From a bacterium (Candidatus Blackallbacteria) CG13_big_fil_rev_8_21_14_2_50_49_14 (lineage in GTDB: Bacteria; Cyanobacteriota; Sericytochromatia; UBA7694), in assembly GCA_002783405.1 (NCBI GenBank), contig PFGG01000078.1:1-56452 (forward strand): 56,452 nucleotides of DNA, read 5' to 3'. The notes under the pieces were generated by a model, which worked only from the letters and a program-made list of their open reading frames with translations, was not told where the DNA came from and ran no database searches. The position numbers were made by a program, and so were the translations under genes. Every line of letters starts with the position of its first letter. Within the stretch, counting starts at the first letter, position 1. This document shows positions 18,411 through 26,187 of the stretch, one piece after another.

Positions 18411-19940
18411 ATGAAAACTGCTTTGACCATTGATGGACACAGCCTGACCCTTCAGGCTGTACAGGAAGTCGCCCAGACCGGCCGCAAGGTGACTCTGGCA
18501 GCCAGCGTAAAGGAACCCCTTGAAAAAGCCCGTGCGGTGGTTGAAAACGCCCTTTCTTCAGGAGAGATCGTCTATGGCGTGAATACCGGCTTTGGCTATT
18601 TAAAAAATACCCAAATACCAGCTGAAGATATCCGCAGCCTGCAACGCAATCTGATTCTCAGCCACGCCTGTGGTGTGGGTCAACCCTTCGCTCGGGAACA
18701 GGTCAGGGCCATGATGTTGCTGCGGGCCAATACTTTGATACAAGGGCATTCAGGCGTACGCCCCATTGTTGTAGAAACCCTCTTGGCCTGCCTCAATGTC
18801 GGCATTCACCCCCAAGTACCCAGTCAGGGTTCGGTAGGAGCCAGTGGCGATTTAGCCCCCCTTTCACATCTGGTTTTGGCGCTGCTGGGCGAAGGTCAGG
18901 TCGAATTCAGAGGAACCCTCTGGCCGGCAGCTCAGGCCCTGGCAGAAGCAGGCATTGAGCCGCTGGTACTCGAAGCCAAGGAAGGCCTGGCCCTGATCAA
19001 TGGCACGCAGCCCATGTCAGCGGTGGCCTGCGCAGTGGTTTCTGGCATGGAAAAGCTGCTCGATCAGGCCGATCTGATTGCAGCACTGAGTATTCAAGGG
19101 GCTTTGGGGTCTTTTCAAGCCTTTCGCAAGGAATTGCACCAACTGCGCCCCCACCCAGGCCAATTATTGAGCGCCGAACGGATCTGGAAAGCCATGCAAA
19201 ACAGTGATATCGTCAACTCTCACGCCGATTGCGACCGTGTACAAGATGCCTATTCATTTCGCTGCGCTCCCCAGGTGCATGGTGCCAGCCGTGACAGTTG
19301 GAACCATATCCGCCAGGTCGTGGAGCGAGAAATCAATTCGGTGACTGACAATCCCTTGATTCTGCCTGAAAGCAACGAAATTATCAGCTGCGGGCATTTC
19401 CATGGCCAACCCATCGCCCTGGTGATGGACTTTGCCGCAATCGCCCTGGCCGAACTCGCCAATATTTCTGAACGCCGGATTGAGCGCCTGGTCAACCCCC
19501 AACTCAATCAGGGCCTTCCCGCCTTTTTAACCCCGCGCGAAGGCCTGCATTCTGGGTTTATGATTGCCCAATATACAGCAGCCTCCTTGGTTTCTGAAAA
19601 TAAGGTATTGGCCCACCCAGCCTCTGTGGATTCGATTCCCACCTCAGCCAGCCAGGAAGACCATGTTAGCATGGGCACGATCGCAGCCCGCAAAGCCTTA
19701 CAAATTTTAGAGCAAACCCGTCAGGTGCTGGCCATCGAGCTGCTCTGCGCCTGTCAGGCGCTTGATCTGCGCGCCCCCATCCAACCCTCACCGATTGCCG
19801 CGCAGGTCTTGGCCCAGGTCAGAACCCAAATTCCCATGCTCGAAGCCGATCGTTATCTGGCCCCAGATCTCGAAAAAGCCAGCAAACTGCTCGCTGAGGG
19901 CAGTCTGTTGAAGGGATTGGAAGACTGGCTGAAAGCTTGA
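18411..19940 (+). CDS. hutH: Histidine ammonia-lyase
   Basis: Converts L-histidine to trans-urocanate and ammonia using an MIO cofactor formed from an internal Ala-Ser-Gly. At 509 residues it has the usual length. The ASG triad is at 144-146 in SVGASGDLAPLSH; also seen are VYGVNTGFG (Tyr55), LILSHACGVG (His85), GHSGVRP, and VQDAYSFRCAPQVHGASRD and TSASQEDHVSMG near the C-terminus. The His85-type motif and QEDH favour HAL over phenylalanine or tyrosine lyases. I take ATG 18411, with GGAG 6 bases upstream, rather than the ATG at 18393. No hutU, hutI or hutG lies nearby, so the pathway partner is unknown. It follows the mlaF-linked coiled-coil gene by 73 bp and ends at a terminator. Confidence 0.93.
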   Translation: MKTALTIDGHSLTLQAVQEVAQTGRKVTLAASVKEPLEKARAVVENALSSGEIVYGVNTGFGYLKNTQIPAEDIRSLQRNLILSHACGVGQPFAREQVRAMMLLRANTLIQGHSGVRPIVVETLLACLNVGIHPQVPSQGSVGASGDLAPLSHLVLALLGEGQVEFRGTLWPAAQALAEAGIEPLVLEAKEGLALINGTQPMSAVACAVVSGMEKLLDQADLIAALSIQGALGSFQAFRKELHQLRPHPGQLLSAERIWKAMQNSDIVNSHADCDRVQDAYSFRCAPQVHGASRDSWNHIRQVVEREINSVTDNPLILPESNEIISCGHFHGQPIALVMDFAAIALAELANISERRIERLVNPQLNQGLPAFLTPREGLHSGFMIAQYTAASLVSENKVLAHPASVDSIPTSASQEDHVSMGTIAARKALQILEQTRQVLAIELLCACQALDLRAPIQPSPIAAQVLAQVRTQIPMLEADRYLAPDLEKASKLLAEGSLLKGLEDWLKA

Positions 19941-19951
19941 ATTCAGGCAAG

Positions 19952-19977
19952 AAAAAAGGCGGGAATCAAATCCCGCC
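19952..19977. terminator. Bidirectional intrinsic terminator between hutH and the repeat lipoprotein
   Basis: GGCGGGA at 58-64 of the 19901-20000 block (19958-19964) pairs with TCCCGCC at 19971-19977, a 7-bp GC-rich stem with a 6-base loop. An A6 run (19952-19957) precedes it, giving a T6 tract after the stem on the minus strand, so it is a good terminator for the minus-strand gene and may also stop hutH. Confidence 0.75.
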
Positions 19978-20008
19978 CGATAGCGTAGAGAATTAAAGAA
20001 AATCTTGT

Positions 20009-20689
20009 TTAACGTTTGGCCTGGTTTTGCTGCGCCTGGGCCACGTTGTATTGAATATAGCCTGAGCCTTGCGCCCGATTGGGAGCAGCATAGGAGCCAT
20101 AGCTTGCTGTGGTATTGGGAGCAGTCGCATAGCCTGTTCCATAGGCCGTACCAGCTCCATAGGTGCCGGTGCCATAGCTTGCTGTGGTATTGGGAGCGGT
20201 CGCATAGCCTGTTCCGTAGGCCGTACCAGCTCCATAGGTGCCGGTGCCATAGGCTGCTGCATTGGGAGCGGTCGCATAGCTTGTTCCGTAAGCGGCCCCA
20301 GTACCATAGGCAGAACCATAGCCAGCAGTGCCTGTGGCCCCTGTATAGGTTGGAGTACTGCTATTCATGCCATAGTTGGAGCCATAACTGCCGCTGGGAA
20401 AGTTCATGCCCGCATAGGGGTTTGCCTGGGTACTGGCAGGATCGGCCTGGTAGGCATAGCCATTGGCCGTAGCGACAGCACGCCCCCCTTGAATTGGCTG
20501 GGCACTGGTATTCGCGGGCTGCATCGTTGCATAGGTAGATCGGTTAGCTGTTTGACCTGTCGCTGTTTGCGGAAGCCCTGTATAGGTATTGGCCACAGTT
20601 TGAACAGGCGAGGTCGATCTTCCACAGGCAGTCAAACTTACAGACAAAAGCAGAAGTGCAAAATTTAGTTTGAGAAAACGAACCTGCAT
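20009..20689 (-). CDS. Lipoprotein with YGTGT/YATAPN tandem repeats
   Basis: A 226-residue lipoprotein: the signal peptide ends in the lipobox LTAC (residues about 19-22), so it is anchored by acylation. The mature protein is low in complexity, made of Ala, Gly, Tyr, Thr and Asn, with a repeating unit of about 25 residues containing YGAGTAYGTGYATAPN; two full copies and a degenerate third are near the C-terminus. SD GAGG lies 8 bases before ATG 20689. No enzymatic motif. Such repeats suggest a flexible surface or adhesive structure, which is inference. It is monocistronic, with a good terminator just downstream. Confidence 0.8.
   Translation of the reverse strand: MQVRFLKLNFALLLLSVSLTACGRSTSPVQTVANTYTGLPQTATGQTANRSTYATMQPANTSAQPIQGGRAVATANGYAYQADPASTQANPYAGMNFPSGSYGSNYGMNSSTPTYTGATGTAGYGSAYGTGAAYGTSYATAPNAAAYGTGTYGAGTAYGTGYATAPNTTASYGTGTYGAGTAYGTGYATAPNTTASYGSYAAPNRAQGSGYIQYNVAQAQQNQAKR
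20101..20250. repeat. Two tandem 75-bp repeats inside the lipoprotein gene
   Basis: 20101-20175 and 20176-20250 match almost base for base and keep the reading frame (25 codons each). A third, degenerate partial copy follows from 20251. Units differ at only a few positions (for example GCAGTC versus GCGGTC), implying recent duplication. Copy number may vary between strains. Confidence 0.85.
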
Positions 20690-20796
20690 ACAATCAACCT
20701 CTTCTACACGCTTGAGATAAGTTAATTGTGGCGTGTAGGGAAGAAGAACTTGTCAGTCTTAAATGAAGATCTGTCAAAAATTAAACTTTAGATAAC

Positions 20797-21702
20797 CTAC
20801 TTGCGTTTGGCCCCTAAGACATGGCGCAAAGCAGAGACAATATCTGGATATTGAAAACGAAAACCTGTATTCATCAACGCTTCAGAACTGACAAAAGCAC
20901 TGGAAAGCAAAAGTGAATCTGCCATTTCCCCCATCAAAGCCCGCAATGAAAAAGCCGGCACAGGCAAAATCGTGGGGCGCAAAAGAATTTTCCCCAGGGT
21001 GCGTGTAAATTCAGAATTGGTCAGGGGCTCTGGGGCCACCAGATTAATCGGCCCCTGGATACTGGGAGTTGCCAGGATATGCAGAAACGCAGCCAAGACA
21101 TCGTCAATCGCAACCCAACTGAGGTATTGATGTCCATTGCCCAAAACGCCCCCCAAACCAAGTTGAAAGGGCATGAGCATTTTTTCAAGTGCTCCCCCCT
21201 TGCAGCTAAGGACAATGCCAATCCGGGGATTGACCACCCGAATCCCTGCCTGGCGGGCGGGCTCACAGGAGTCTTCCCATTTTTGACAGACCTCAGCAAG
21301 AAAATCATCACCGGGTGGACTGTCTTCGCACAATTCTTCTTCGCCCCTGTCGCCATAATAACCGATCGCAGAAGCACTGATCATACATTCCGGGGGCTTT
21401 TTCAAACGGGCCAGAGCCTCGGCCACCAAAAGGGTGCCTTCTACACGGCTTTTTAAAATGCTTTGCTTTTTGGCCTCACTCCAACGTCCGTCGGCAATGC
21501 TCTCACCCGCCAAATGAATCACGGCATCGAGACCTTCCAAAGCTTCTTGGTCGATTTCACCCTTGACAGGGTTCCAGTAAACCGTGCTGGGATTTTCACT
21601 GCGGCGGCGCACCAGGCGTAAAACCTCATGTCCCCCAGCTGTCAGGTTAGGAATCAGGGCTGAACCAATCAGGCCACTGGCTCCACTGACGAGGATTTTC
21701 AT
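20797..21702 (-). CDS. TIGR01777-family NAD(P)-binding epimerase
   Basis: A 301-residue SDR-type protein of the YfcH/SulA-like family of nucleotide-sugar epimerase-like proteins, whose substrates are unknown. The cofactor motif GASGLIGSALIP is at residues 7-18, with DAVIHLAGESIADGRWS near 70 and ISASAIGYYGDRGEE near 112 (Tyr of the YxxxK-like site in SDRs). The C-terminal family domain starts around 250. Start ATG 21702 (MKILVSGASG) is chosen with AAGGAG 8 bases upstream; the longer track start is not needed. It is a single gene, 120 bp from the TnpB remnant. Confidence 0.88.
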   Translation of the reverse strand: MKILVSGASGLIGSALIPNLTAGGHEVLRLVRRRSENPSTVYWNPVKGEIDQEALEGLDAVIHLAGESIADGRWSEAKKQSILKSRVEGTLLVAEALARLKKPPECMISASAIGYYGDRGEEELCEDSPPGDDFLAEVCQKWEDSCEPARQAGIRVVNPRIGIVLSCKGGALEKMLMPFQLGLGGVLGNGHQYLSWVAIDDVLAAFLHILATPSIQGPINLVAPEPLTNSEFTRTLGKILLRPTILPVPAFSLRALMGEMADSLLLSSAFVSSEALMNTGFRFQYPDIVSALRHVLGAKRK

Positions 21703-21821
21703 AGGGCGGACTCCTTGACGGGCATAATCAGCATGGATGCTTAAATCTTGCCGGATAACGGCATGCCTGTAGGTAAACATCCGCTCCAGCTTAGCATAGA
21801 TCAGAGGCAGAGCGCAGGCAC

Positions 21822-21983
21822 TTAGCGGGCTAAACGGAAGTAGAGGTCATTCTTGCCTGAGCCTCGATTATCCATCCAATGCCGTACAGCTTTGTTTCTA
21901 ATGAACTGCACAACACGAATCGCCTCATCTATCGCTTGGTATTGATGAGGCTTGCCTTTGAGTTTGAATTCATACACCAACAT
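21822..21983 (-). pseudogene. tnpB: TnpB N-terminal remnant (IS200/IS605 family)
   Basis: A 53-codon fragment on the minus strand, from ATG 21983 to TAA 21822. It reads MLVYEFKLKGKPHQYQAIDE, then AIRVVQFIRNKAVRHWMDN, which is the conserved opening of cyanobacterial-type TnpB. The following GSGKNDLY is still recognisable, then the frame stops. The RuvC-like catalytic part and the zinc finger are absent, and no matching sequence continues on the far side, so most of the gene is deleted. A TATAAT-like box sits just upstream of the ATG. It can no longer act as an RNA-guided nuclease by itself. Confidence 0.75.
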
Positions 21984-22051
21984 AAGGATATTATACAACA
22001 TGTTACGCCAAATAGTACAGTATAAAATAATGGTGGCTGAATGGTTTTATG

Positions 22052-22084
22052 ACCCAGCTACGCTGGGTATGCCTTATATACCCA
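22052..22084 (-). mobile_element. Possible left-end hairpin of the decayed IS605-like element
   Basis: ACCCAGC at 22052-22058 pairs with GCTGGGT at 22062-22068 (7 bp, 3-base loop). An overlapping alternative stem, TGGGTAT at 22064-22070 with ATACCCA at 22078-22084, cannot form at the same time. The hairpin lies 70 bp upstream of the tnpB start, where subterminal palindromes bound by TnpA occur in IS200/IS605 elements. No tnpA and no defined ends could be fixed, so the identification is by position only. The rest of 22085-22196 holds no gene I can see. Confidence 0.35.
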
Positions 22085-22196
22085 TACGGGCAGAACTCCC
22101 CCACCTAGCCTTGAGCTGTTCGTGAACGCGAGTGAACGCTACAGATCAGGACAGCATAGATAAGGAAGGGGCTTTACGGCATCTCCGGTAAAAAAA

Positions 22197-22231
22197 TTTG
22201 GGCAGCCCCTGAAAATCAAGGGTTGCCCAAA
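22197..22231 (-). terminator. Intrinsic terminator of the dam-like gene
   Basis: TTTGGGCAGCCC at 22197-22208 pairs with GGGTTGCCCAAA at 22220-22231 (12 bp, one G-T pair, 11-base loop). An A6 run lies just 5' on the plus strand (from about 22190), so the minus-strand transcript ends in a T tract. It lies 18 bp past the methylase stop. Confidence 0.85.
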
Positions 22232-22248
22232 GCTCAAATCAAGCAAAG

Positions 22249-23184
22249 TCAAAGAATCAGATTCGAATAACTGCGCCGGGCTTTTTGGCCCAACAGTGCG
22301 CCGGTTTCGGGATCATAATTGGTGATCAGGAATTCGTCAATTTTGCCGCGCCGACTGCCCACAGAATTGATCATGCGATGGGCTGCCACGCGTACAATTT
22401 TAAAATCCTTATACAGTGAGCGGATATATTCAGTGGCCGAATTGCTGAGCATCACCCGGCAACCCCGGCGGGTCAGCTCAGTCACCACGCACATCAGGCG
22501 GTACTGTTCCAAGCGCCCAAAGCCCCCCGATTGATAACCGGTAAAAGAAGCGGTTTCAGAAACCGGATCATAGGGGGGATCAAAATAGATAAAGTCGCCC
22601 CGACGTGCGGTTTGAACGGCTTCTTCAAAATCAGTATTGAAAACCTGCAGTGCGCTGCGGCTGATATACCGATGAACCGCCATCAGGCCCTCTTCATTGA
22701 CAATATTTGGGTTGCGATAATTGCCAAAGGGCGCGTTAAAATGCCCTTTGCGATTGACCCGAAAGAGGCCATTGAAACAGGTTTTATTCAGGTAGATCAT
22801 GCGGGCCGCGCGCTGAATTTCACAAAATTGAGAAAACTCAGGGTGGCGATCCAGCGCACGGGTTTCATAGAAATGATCTTTTTCGTTGCGGTGCTCGCGC
22901 AGTTTTTCAATCAAAGCCTGGGGATTCTTTTTGAGCACACGGTAGCAGGTAATCAAATCATGGTTAAGATCATTGATCACGGCCTGACGGGGCTGTAATT
23001 CAAAAAGCAGGGCACCGGCTCCGACAAAAGGCTCATAATAGCCCTTGAAGGCTGGGGGTAAATGCTCGCGCAGGACTGGGACCAACTGACGTTTGCCCCC
23101 TGCCCACTTGAGAAAGGGTTTGGGATGCTGGGTATCTGAGAGGGGTTCCCGCCGAAGTACGGCAAGGTTTTGAACACGACTCAT
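22249..23184 (-). CDS. dam: D12-class DNA N6-adenine methyltransferase (Dam-like, orphan)
   Basis: Methylates adenine in double-stranded DNA, using S-adenosylmethionine. The 311-residue protein has the D12 class order: FLKWAGGKRQL at 24-34, the SAM motif EPFVGAGALLFEL at 51-63, and the catalytic DPPY at 202-205 in YFDPPYDPV. Length is slightly above E. coli Dam. The N-terminal ~20 residues and the Arg-rich C-terminal tail are extra. The ribosome site is weak (GCGGA). No restriction gene is adjacent, so it is an orphan methylase; the recognition site (GATC is common for this family) is not shown. It follows the decayed TnpB region and ends at a strong terminator, which may mark an insertion-prone spot. 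Confidence 0.9.
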   Translation of the reverse strand: MSRVQNLAVLRREPLSDTQHPKPFLKWAGGKRQLVPVLREHLPPAFKGYYEPFVGAGALLFELQPRQAVINDLNHDLITCYRVLKKNPQALIEKLREHRNEKDHFYETRALDRHPEFSQFCEIQRAARMIYLNKTCFNGLFRVNRKGHFNAPFGNYRNPNIVNEEGLMAVHRYISRSALQVFNTDFEEAVQTARRGDFIYFDPPYDPVSETASFTGYQSGGFGRLEQYRLMCVVTELTRRGCRVMLSNSATEYIRSLYKDFKIVRVAAHRMINSVGSRRGKIDEFLITNYDPETGALLGQKARRSYSNLIL

Positions 23185-23375
23185 GGCTGTTAATCGTTCC
23201 GCTTTCTAAAGGGTGAGGGTAGTTTGTTCTTTTCAATTTACCCGTCCCCCCGATCAACGTCTGTGTCAGATGTTGGAAGAAAAATGGACCATTCGTCACA
23301 GTTCACGCCATGATCAGCCCGCTCAAAGATCTCAAACCCTGATCAGATCAAGCTTCCAGATCGAGTCACTTAAAC

Positions 23376-24746
23376 TCAACCCTGAGCTAAAATTTTTTGC
23401 GCATAGGCCTGAAAATTTTGACGATTGGGTTTCAATCCCCTCTCCGCCACCTGAGGCCAGGGCAAAAAATGGTCGGGTAGCATAAAACCGGGCAAAAACT
23501 GCTTCAGAAAATTACGCAGAGCCCACCGTTCAGGCCAAGGATCAGCCTCTAAAATGGCCACAGGCCGCTGTCCAAACTCAGGGTCAGCAAGAGGTACCAC
23601 AAGGGCTTGATAAACCCCTTCATAGGTCAGCAATACCCGTTCAATGACTTCGGGTTGAATATTTTCACCTCCAGAAATAAAACGGTGATCTTTGCGCCCC
23701 AGCACACGCAGCCAACCCTCAGAGGTAAATTCCCCCAGATCTCCAGTTGCAAACCAGCCCTCTGTGTCAAAGGGTTGCTCCAAATCTCCCTCTTTCCAAT
23801 AGCCGAGAAAACGGGTTAAACCCCGCACCAACAATTCCCCCTGGGGAGAAAAGCTTAACTCCCTGCCCGGCAACAGCCTGCCAGAAGTCTGCAATTCCTC
23901 AAAAGAAGCCCCGGCTGCAGTGGTGCAAATTTGCGAACTCATTTCAGTTGAACCATAGCTGGTATATAATTTCAGGCCCAAGTCCACTCCACGCTGAATC
24001 AGAGCGGAGGGAATGGCACTGCCGCCCAAGAGAATCGCCCGACAGGCACGCAAGCTCTCATGGGCCAGTGGCTGATCCAACAGGCGATACAGCTGTGTGG
24101 GCACCAGGGAGAGATGTGTCGGTTTCAAACTTTGCAAAGCCTCTGCCAGAGACTGTCCTGGCTCAGGAAAAACTGCAGTCGCACCAGCCAATGCCGTACG
24201 CACCAGAATCGCCAGTCCTCCCACATGAAAGAGCGGAAGCGCCACTAACCAGCGGTCCTCAACCCCCAGAGGAAAGACGTGCGCAGAGCCTTCGGCACTG
24301 GAGCGATAATTGCCCCAACTGTGCAGTGCTGCCTTGGGGGCACCGCTACTGCCCGAAGTAAGAATCTGACAGATCGGCTGTTCCGGATTCAAGGTCTGCC
24401 AAGGCAAGGCAGAGAGGCCCTCAGAAGAATCAGAAACAGACTCAGCCAATGCATTCCAGTCCAGCCAGCGCTCAAGACTCAATCCCTCGGGTTGGACAGA
24501 AATCACCCTGTCACAGTCTGCGCTCAAACCTTGGCGTAAAATGGCAGGAAAAGCTGGATTCAGAGGACAAGTGATGGCCCCCAGCGACCAAAGCCCCCAA
24601 AACAAGAGCCCATAAAAAGGGCTGGGAGGCCCCAGCAATGCAACCCGTTGACCGGATTGAATCCCTTCAGCCTTCAAGCACTGACGCAGACCCGGCAAAC
24701 GCATTTGAATCTCTGCATTTCCCAGATACAGACCTGTTTTCTTCAT
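23376..24746 (-). CDS. menE: AMP-forming acyl-CoA synthetase, probable o-succinylbenzoate-CoA ligase
   Basis: Activates a carboxylate as an acyl-adenylate and forms its CoA thioester; MenE does so with o-succinylbenzoate in menaquinone synthesis. Seen are the P-loop-like ILTSGSSGAPKAALHSW near 130, YTSYGSTEMSSQICTT near 265, TGDLGEFTSEGWLRVLGRKD near 345, and SGGENIQPEVIE near 370. The length (456 residues) and the short N-terminal part fit MenE better than fatty-acyl ligases, but MenE is not proven. ATG 24746 overlaps the stop of the upstream membrane protein gene, with AAGGAAGG 8 bases before it. No other men gene is in view. Confidence 0.75.
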   Translation of the reverse strand: MKKTGLYLGNAEIQMRLPGLRQCLKAEGIQSGQRVALLGPPSPFYGLLFWGLWSLGAITCPLNPAFPAILRQGLSADCDRVISVQPEGLSLERWLDWNALAESVSDSSEGLSALPWQTLNPEQPICQILTSGSSGAPKAALHSWGNYRSSAEGSAHVFPLGVEDRWLVALPLFHVGGLAILVRTALAGATAVFPEPGQSLAEALQSLKPTHLSLVPTQLYRLLDQPLAHESLRACRAILLGGSAIPSALIQRGVDLGLKLYTSYGSTEMSSQICTTAAGASFEELQTSGRLLPGRELSFSPQGELLVRGLTRFLGYWKEGDLEQPFDTEGWFATGDLGEFTSEGWLRVLGRKDHRFISGGENIQPEVIERVLLTYEGVYQALVVPLADPEFGQRPVAILEADPWPERWALRNFLKQFLPGFMLPDHFLPWPQVAERGLKPNRQNFQAYAQKILAQG

Positions 24747-25070
24747 CTTTTATACCTTCCTTGCCAAAATCCAGGCCCACCACTTAGAACCAGCGCCTGC
24801 CCTCCATACAACCACAAACAAGCCCAAAATGGCTCAATATTCAATTCATCAAAGTTAAAACTCCACAAACCCGCCAACAAAACAACCGGAATCAAAGCCT
24901 GGATCAGAGAGCCTCTCTGCGATTTAAAATCTGAAGAGGCCTGTTTCTTCGGCAAATACACAAGGGCTCCGGCCATCAAAAAAATGCCAAGCCCCCCAAA
25001 GCCATTTCAAACAAAACAAAATCAGGATAAAACCGAGTACTCCCTGTCCTGCTAAAAAGATCTGCTTCAT
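24743..25070 (-). pseudogene. Frameshifted small membrane protein gene upstream of menE
   Basis: The frame starts at ATG 25070 (AAAAGGGG just before), giving MKQIFLAGQGVLGFILILF, then CLKWLWG. At a run of six C on the plus strand (24992-24997, G6 on this strand) the frame must shift. With five G it reads on as WLWGLGIFLMAGALVYLPKK and continues with PVVLLAGLWSFNF and FWACLWLYGGQALVLSGG to the stop overlapping menE. The span is 328 bases, one more than a multiple of three. The rebuilt product would be 108 residues with three membrane helices, matching no family I know. Read as given, the first frame ends after 48 codons. It may be a sequencing error, a real mutation or a phase-variable tract. 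Confidence 0.7.
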
Positions 25071-25095
25071 AAACCCCTTTTATTCAGAAAAATAT

Positions 25096-25125
25096 TTGGC
25101 GCTCCAGCCGCTTGCCTAGTATAAT
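25096..25125 (+). promoter_or_regulatory. Sigma-70-type promoter, likely giving a leaderless transcript
   Basis: TTGGCG at 25096-25101 and a perfect TATAAT at 25120-25125 are separated by 18 bases. The ATG of the following lipoprotein gene is at 25133, 7 bases after the -10 box, which is where transcription should start. No SD-like sequence precedes it. This implies an mRNA that begins at or next to the AUG. Confidence 0.7.
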
Positions 25126-25132
25126 AGCCATC

Positions 25133-25438
25133 ATGAAAAAGTTTCAACGCAGTCTGGCGATTCTGGTCGGCACCCTGGCTCTGATGAGCTGTGGGGGCGA
25201 TAGAGCCATGCAATTGCATGGCAAAATGACCAAGATCCAACACCTGGGAGAAACCTGTTGGGTCTTTATGGATGATCAACACCGTTATTATGAGGTGATC
25301 ACTCCCAGTAGCCAGATTCTTCACGAAGGTTTGCAAATGAGTATCCGCGCCATTGAGGTGCAAAGTAAAACCCTCTGTGAACTGCCCACCGTAATTGAAA
25401 TAATCGAATATCGCCCTGACCATTTCAGAGATATGTAA
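25133..25438 (+). CDS. Small lipoprotein, hypothetical
   Basis: A 101-residue protein beginning MKKFQRSLAIL. The signal peptide ends in the lipobox LMSC (Cys near residue 20), so it is lipid-anchored. The mature part, about 80 residues, has an HGKMTKIQHLGETCWVFMDD stretch and a possible small beta fold, but no family I can name. Start chosen at 25133, since the frame's upstream ATG at 25112 lies before the -10 box. It is divergent to the frameshifted membrane gene (62 bp apart) and followed after 11 bp by the LipM-like gene. Confidence 0.7.
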   Translation: MKKFQRSLAILVGTLALMSCGGDRAMQLHGKMTKIQHLGETCWVFMDDQHRYYEVITPSSQILHEGLQMSIRAIEVQSKTLCELPTVIEIIEYRPDHFRDM

Positions 25439-25449
25439 GCCCCTTTGGC

Positions 25450-26187
25450 ATGCCTAATTGGCTCTTGATCATCGATCCCCCCCTGAGCGGAGATCTGAAT
25501 ATGCAGCGCGATCGCCTGCTCTATCAAAATTTTGAAGCCTTGCCTGCCGAAGGGGTTTTGCGTTTTTTTCAATGGTCAGAAGCCACTGTTTCACTGGGAC
25601 GCTTTCAGAACGCCCCAGAACTTGAGGCCCAAGCTCAGGCCTTAAAGTGCCCCACGGTACGCCGCCCCACTGGAGGCCAAGCCATTCTGCACGGACAGGA
25701 TCTGTGCTGGAGCATAGTCAGCTCAAGCCAAGGATTTTTGGGAAAAAACCTGCTCGAAAGCTACCATCTGATTGCCCAGGCTGTCATCGCAGCACTGCAG
25801 CGGTTGGAGATTAACGCTGTCTTTCCCAGCACAGAAGATCCCTATCGACGCCAAGTCTCCTGCTTTGGCAGCTTAACGCCTGCAGATCTTGAAATTCAGG
25901 GTAAAAAGCTGGTGGGTTCAGCTCAAATGCGCAACCGCCGCGCCTTTCTGCAACAGAGCAGTTTGCCACTTATCGCCCCCGACCCGAGCCTGTGGCTGTC
26001 GCTCTTTCCAGAAAAAGGACTGAGAGAGCAGATCTCACTCGCTGAAATCAACCCCCAGCTATGCGCCCAAGATCTGATCGATACACTGACCCAGGCTTTT
26101 ACCCAGCAATGGCAGCTGGGGTTTCAGGTCTGGGATGAAACGCTGGAAGCCCGCTTTTTCGCAGCAGCCTCAGCCAAGACTTTCTGA
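25450..26187 (+). CDS. lipM: LipM-like octanoyltransferase / lipoate-protein ligase family protein
   Basis: Transfers octanoyl or lipoyl groups to the lipoyl domains of dehydrogenase complexes. The 245-residue protein has the family's RRPTGGQAILHGQDLCWSI near residue 77, with SCFGSL near 137 supplying a Cys in the place of the LipM catalytic cysteine, followed by GKKLVGSAQMRNRRAFLQQ with the lysine of the active site. The Cys favours LipM over an ATP-dependent LplA, though LplA-like activity cannot be ruled out. There is no strong SD. The last 64 bp overlap the 3' end of the convergent trhO gene, so the two transcripts run antisense there. Confidence 0.8.
   Translation: MPNWLLIIDPPLSGDLNMQRDRLLYQNFEALPAEGVLRFFQWSEATVSLGRFQNAPELEAQAQALKCPTVRRPTGGQAILHGQDLCWSIVSSSQGFLGKNLLESYHLIAQAVIAALQRLEINAVFPSTEDPYRRQVSCFGSLTPADLEIQGKKLVGSAQMRNRRAFLQQSSLPLIAPDPSLWLSLFPEKGLREQISLAEINPQLCAQDLIDTLTQAFTQQWQLGFQVWDETLEARFFAAASAKTF

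Noticed and set aside
20101-20320. Possible CRISPR array
   Set aside because: Head-to-tail 75-bp units with no spacers, in frame inside a lipoprotein gene.
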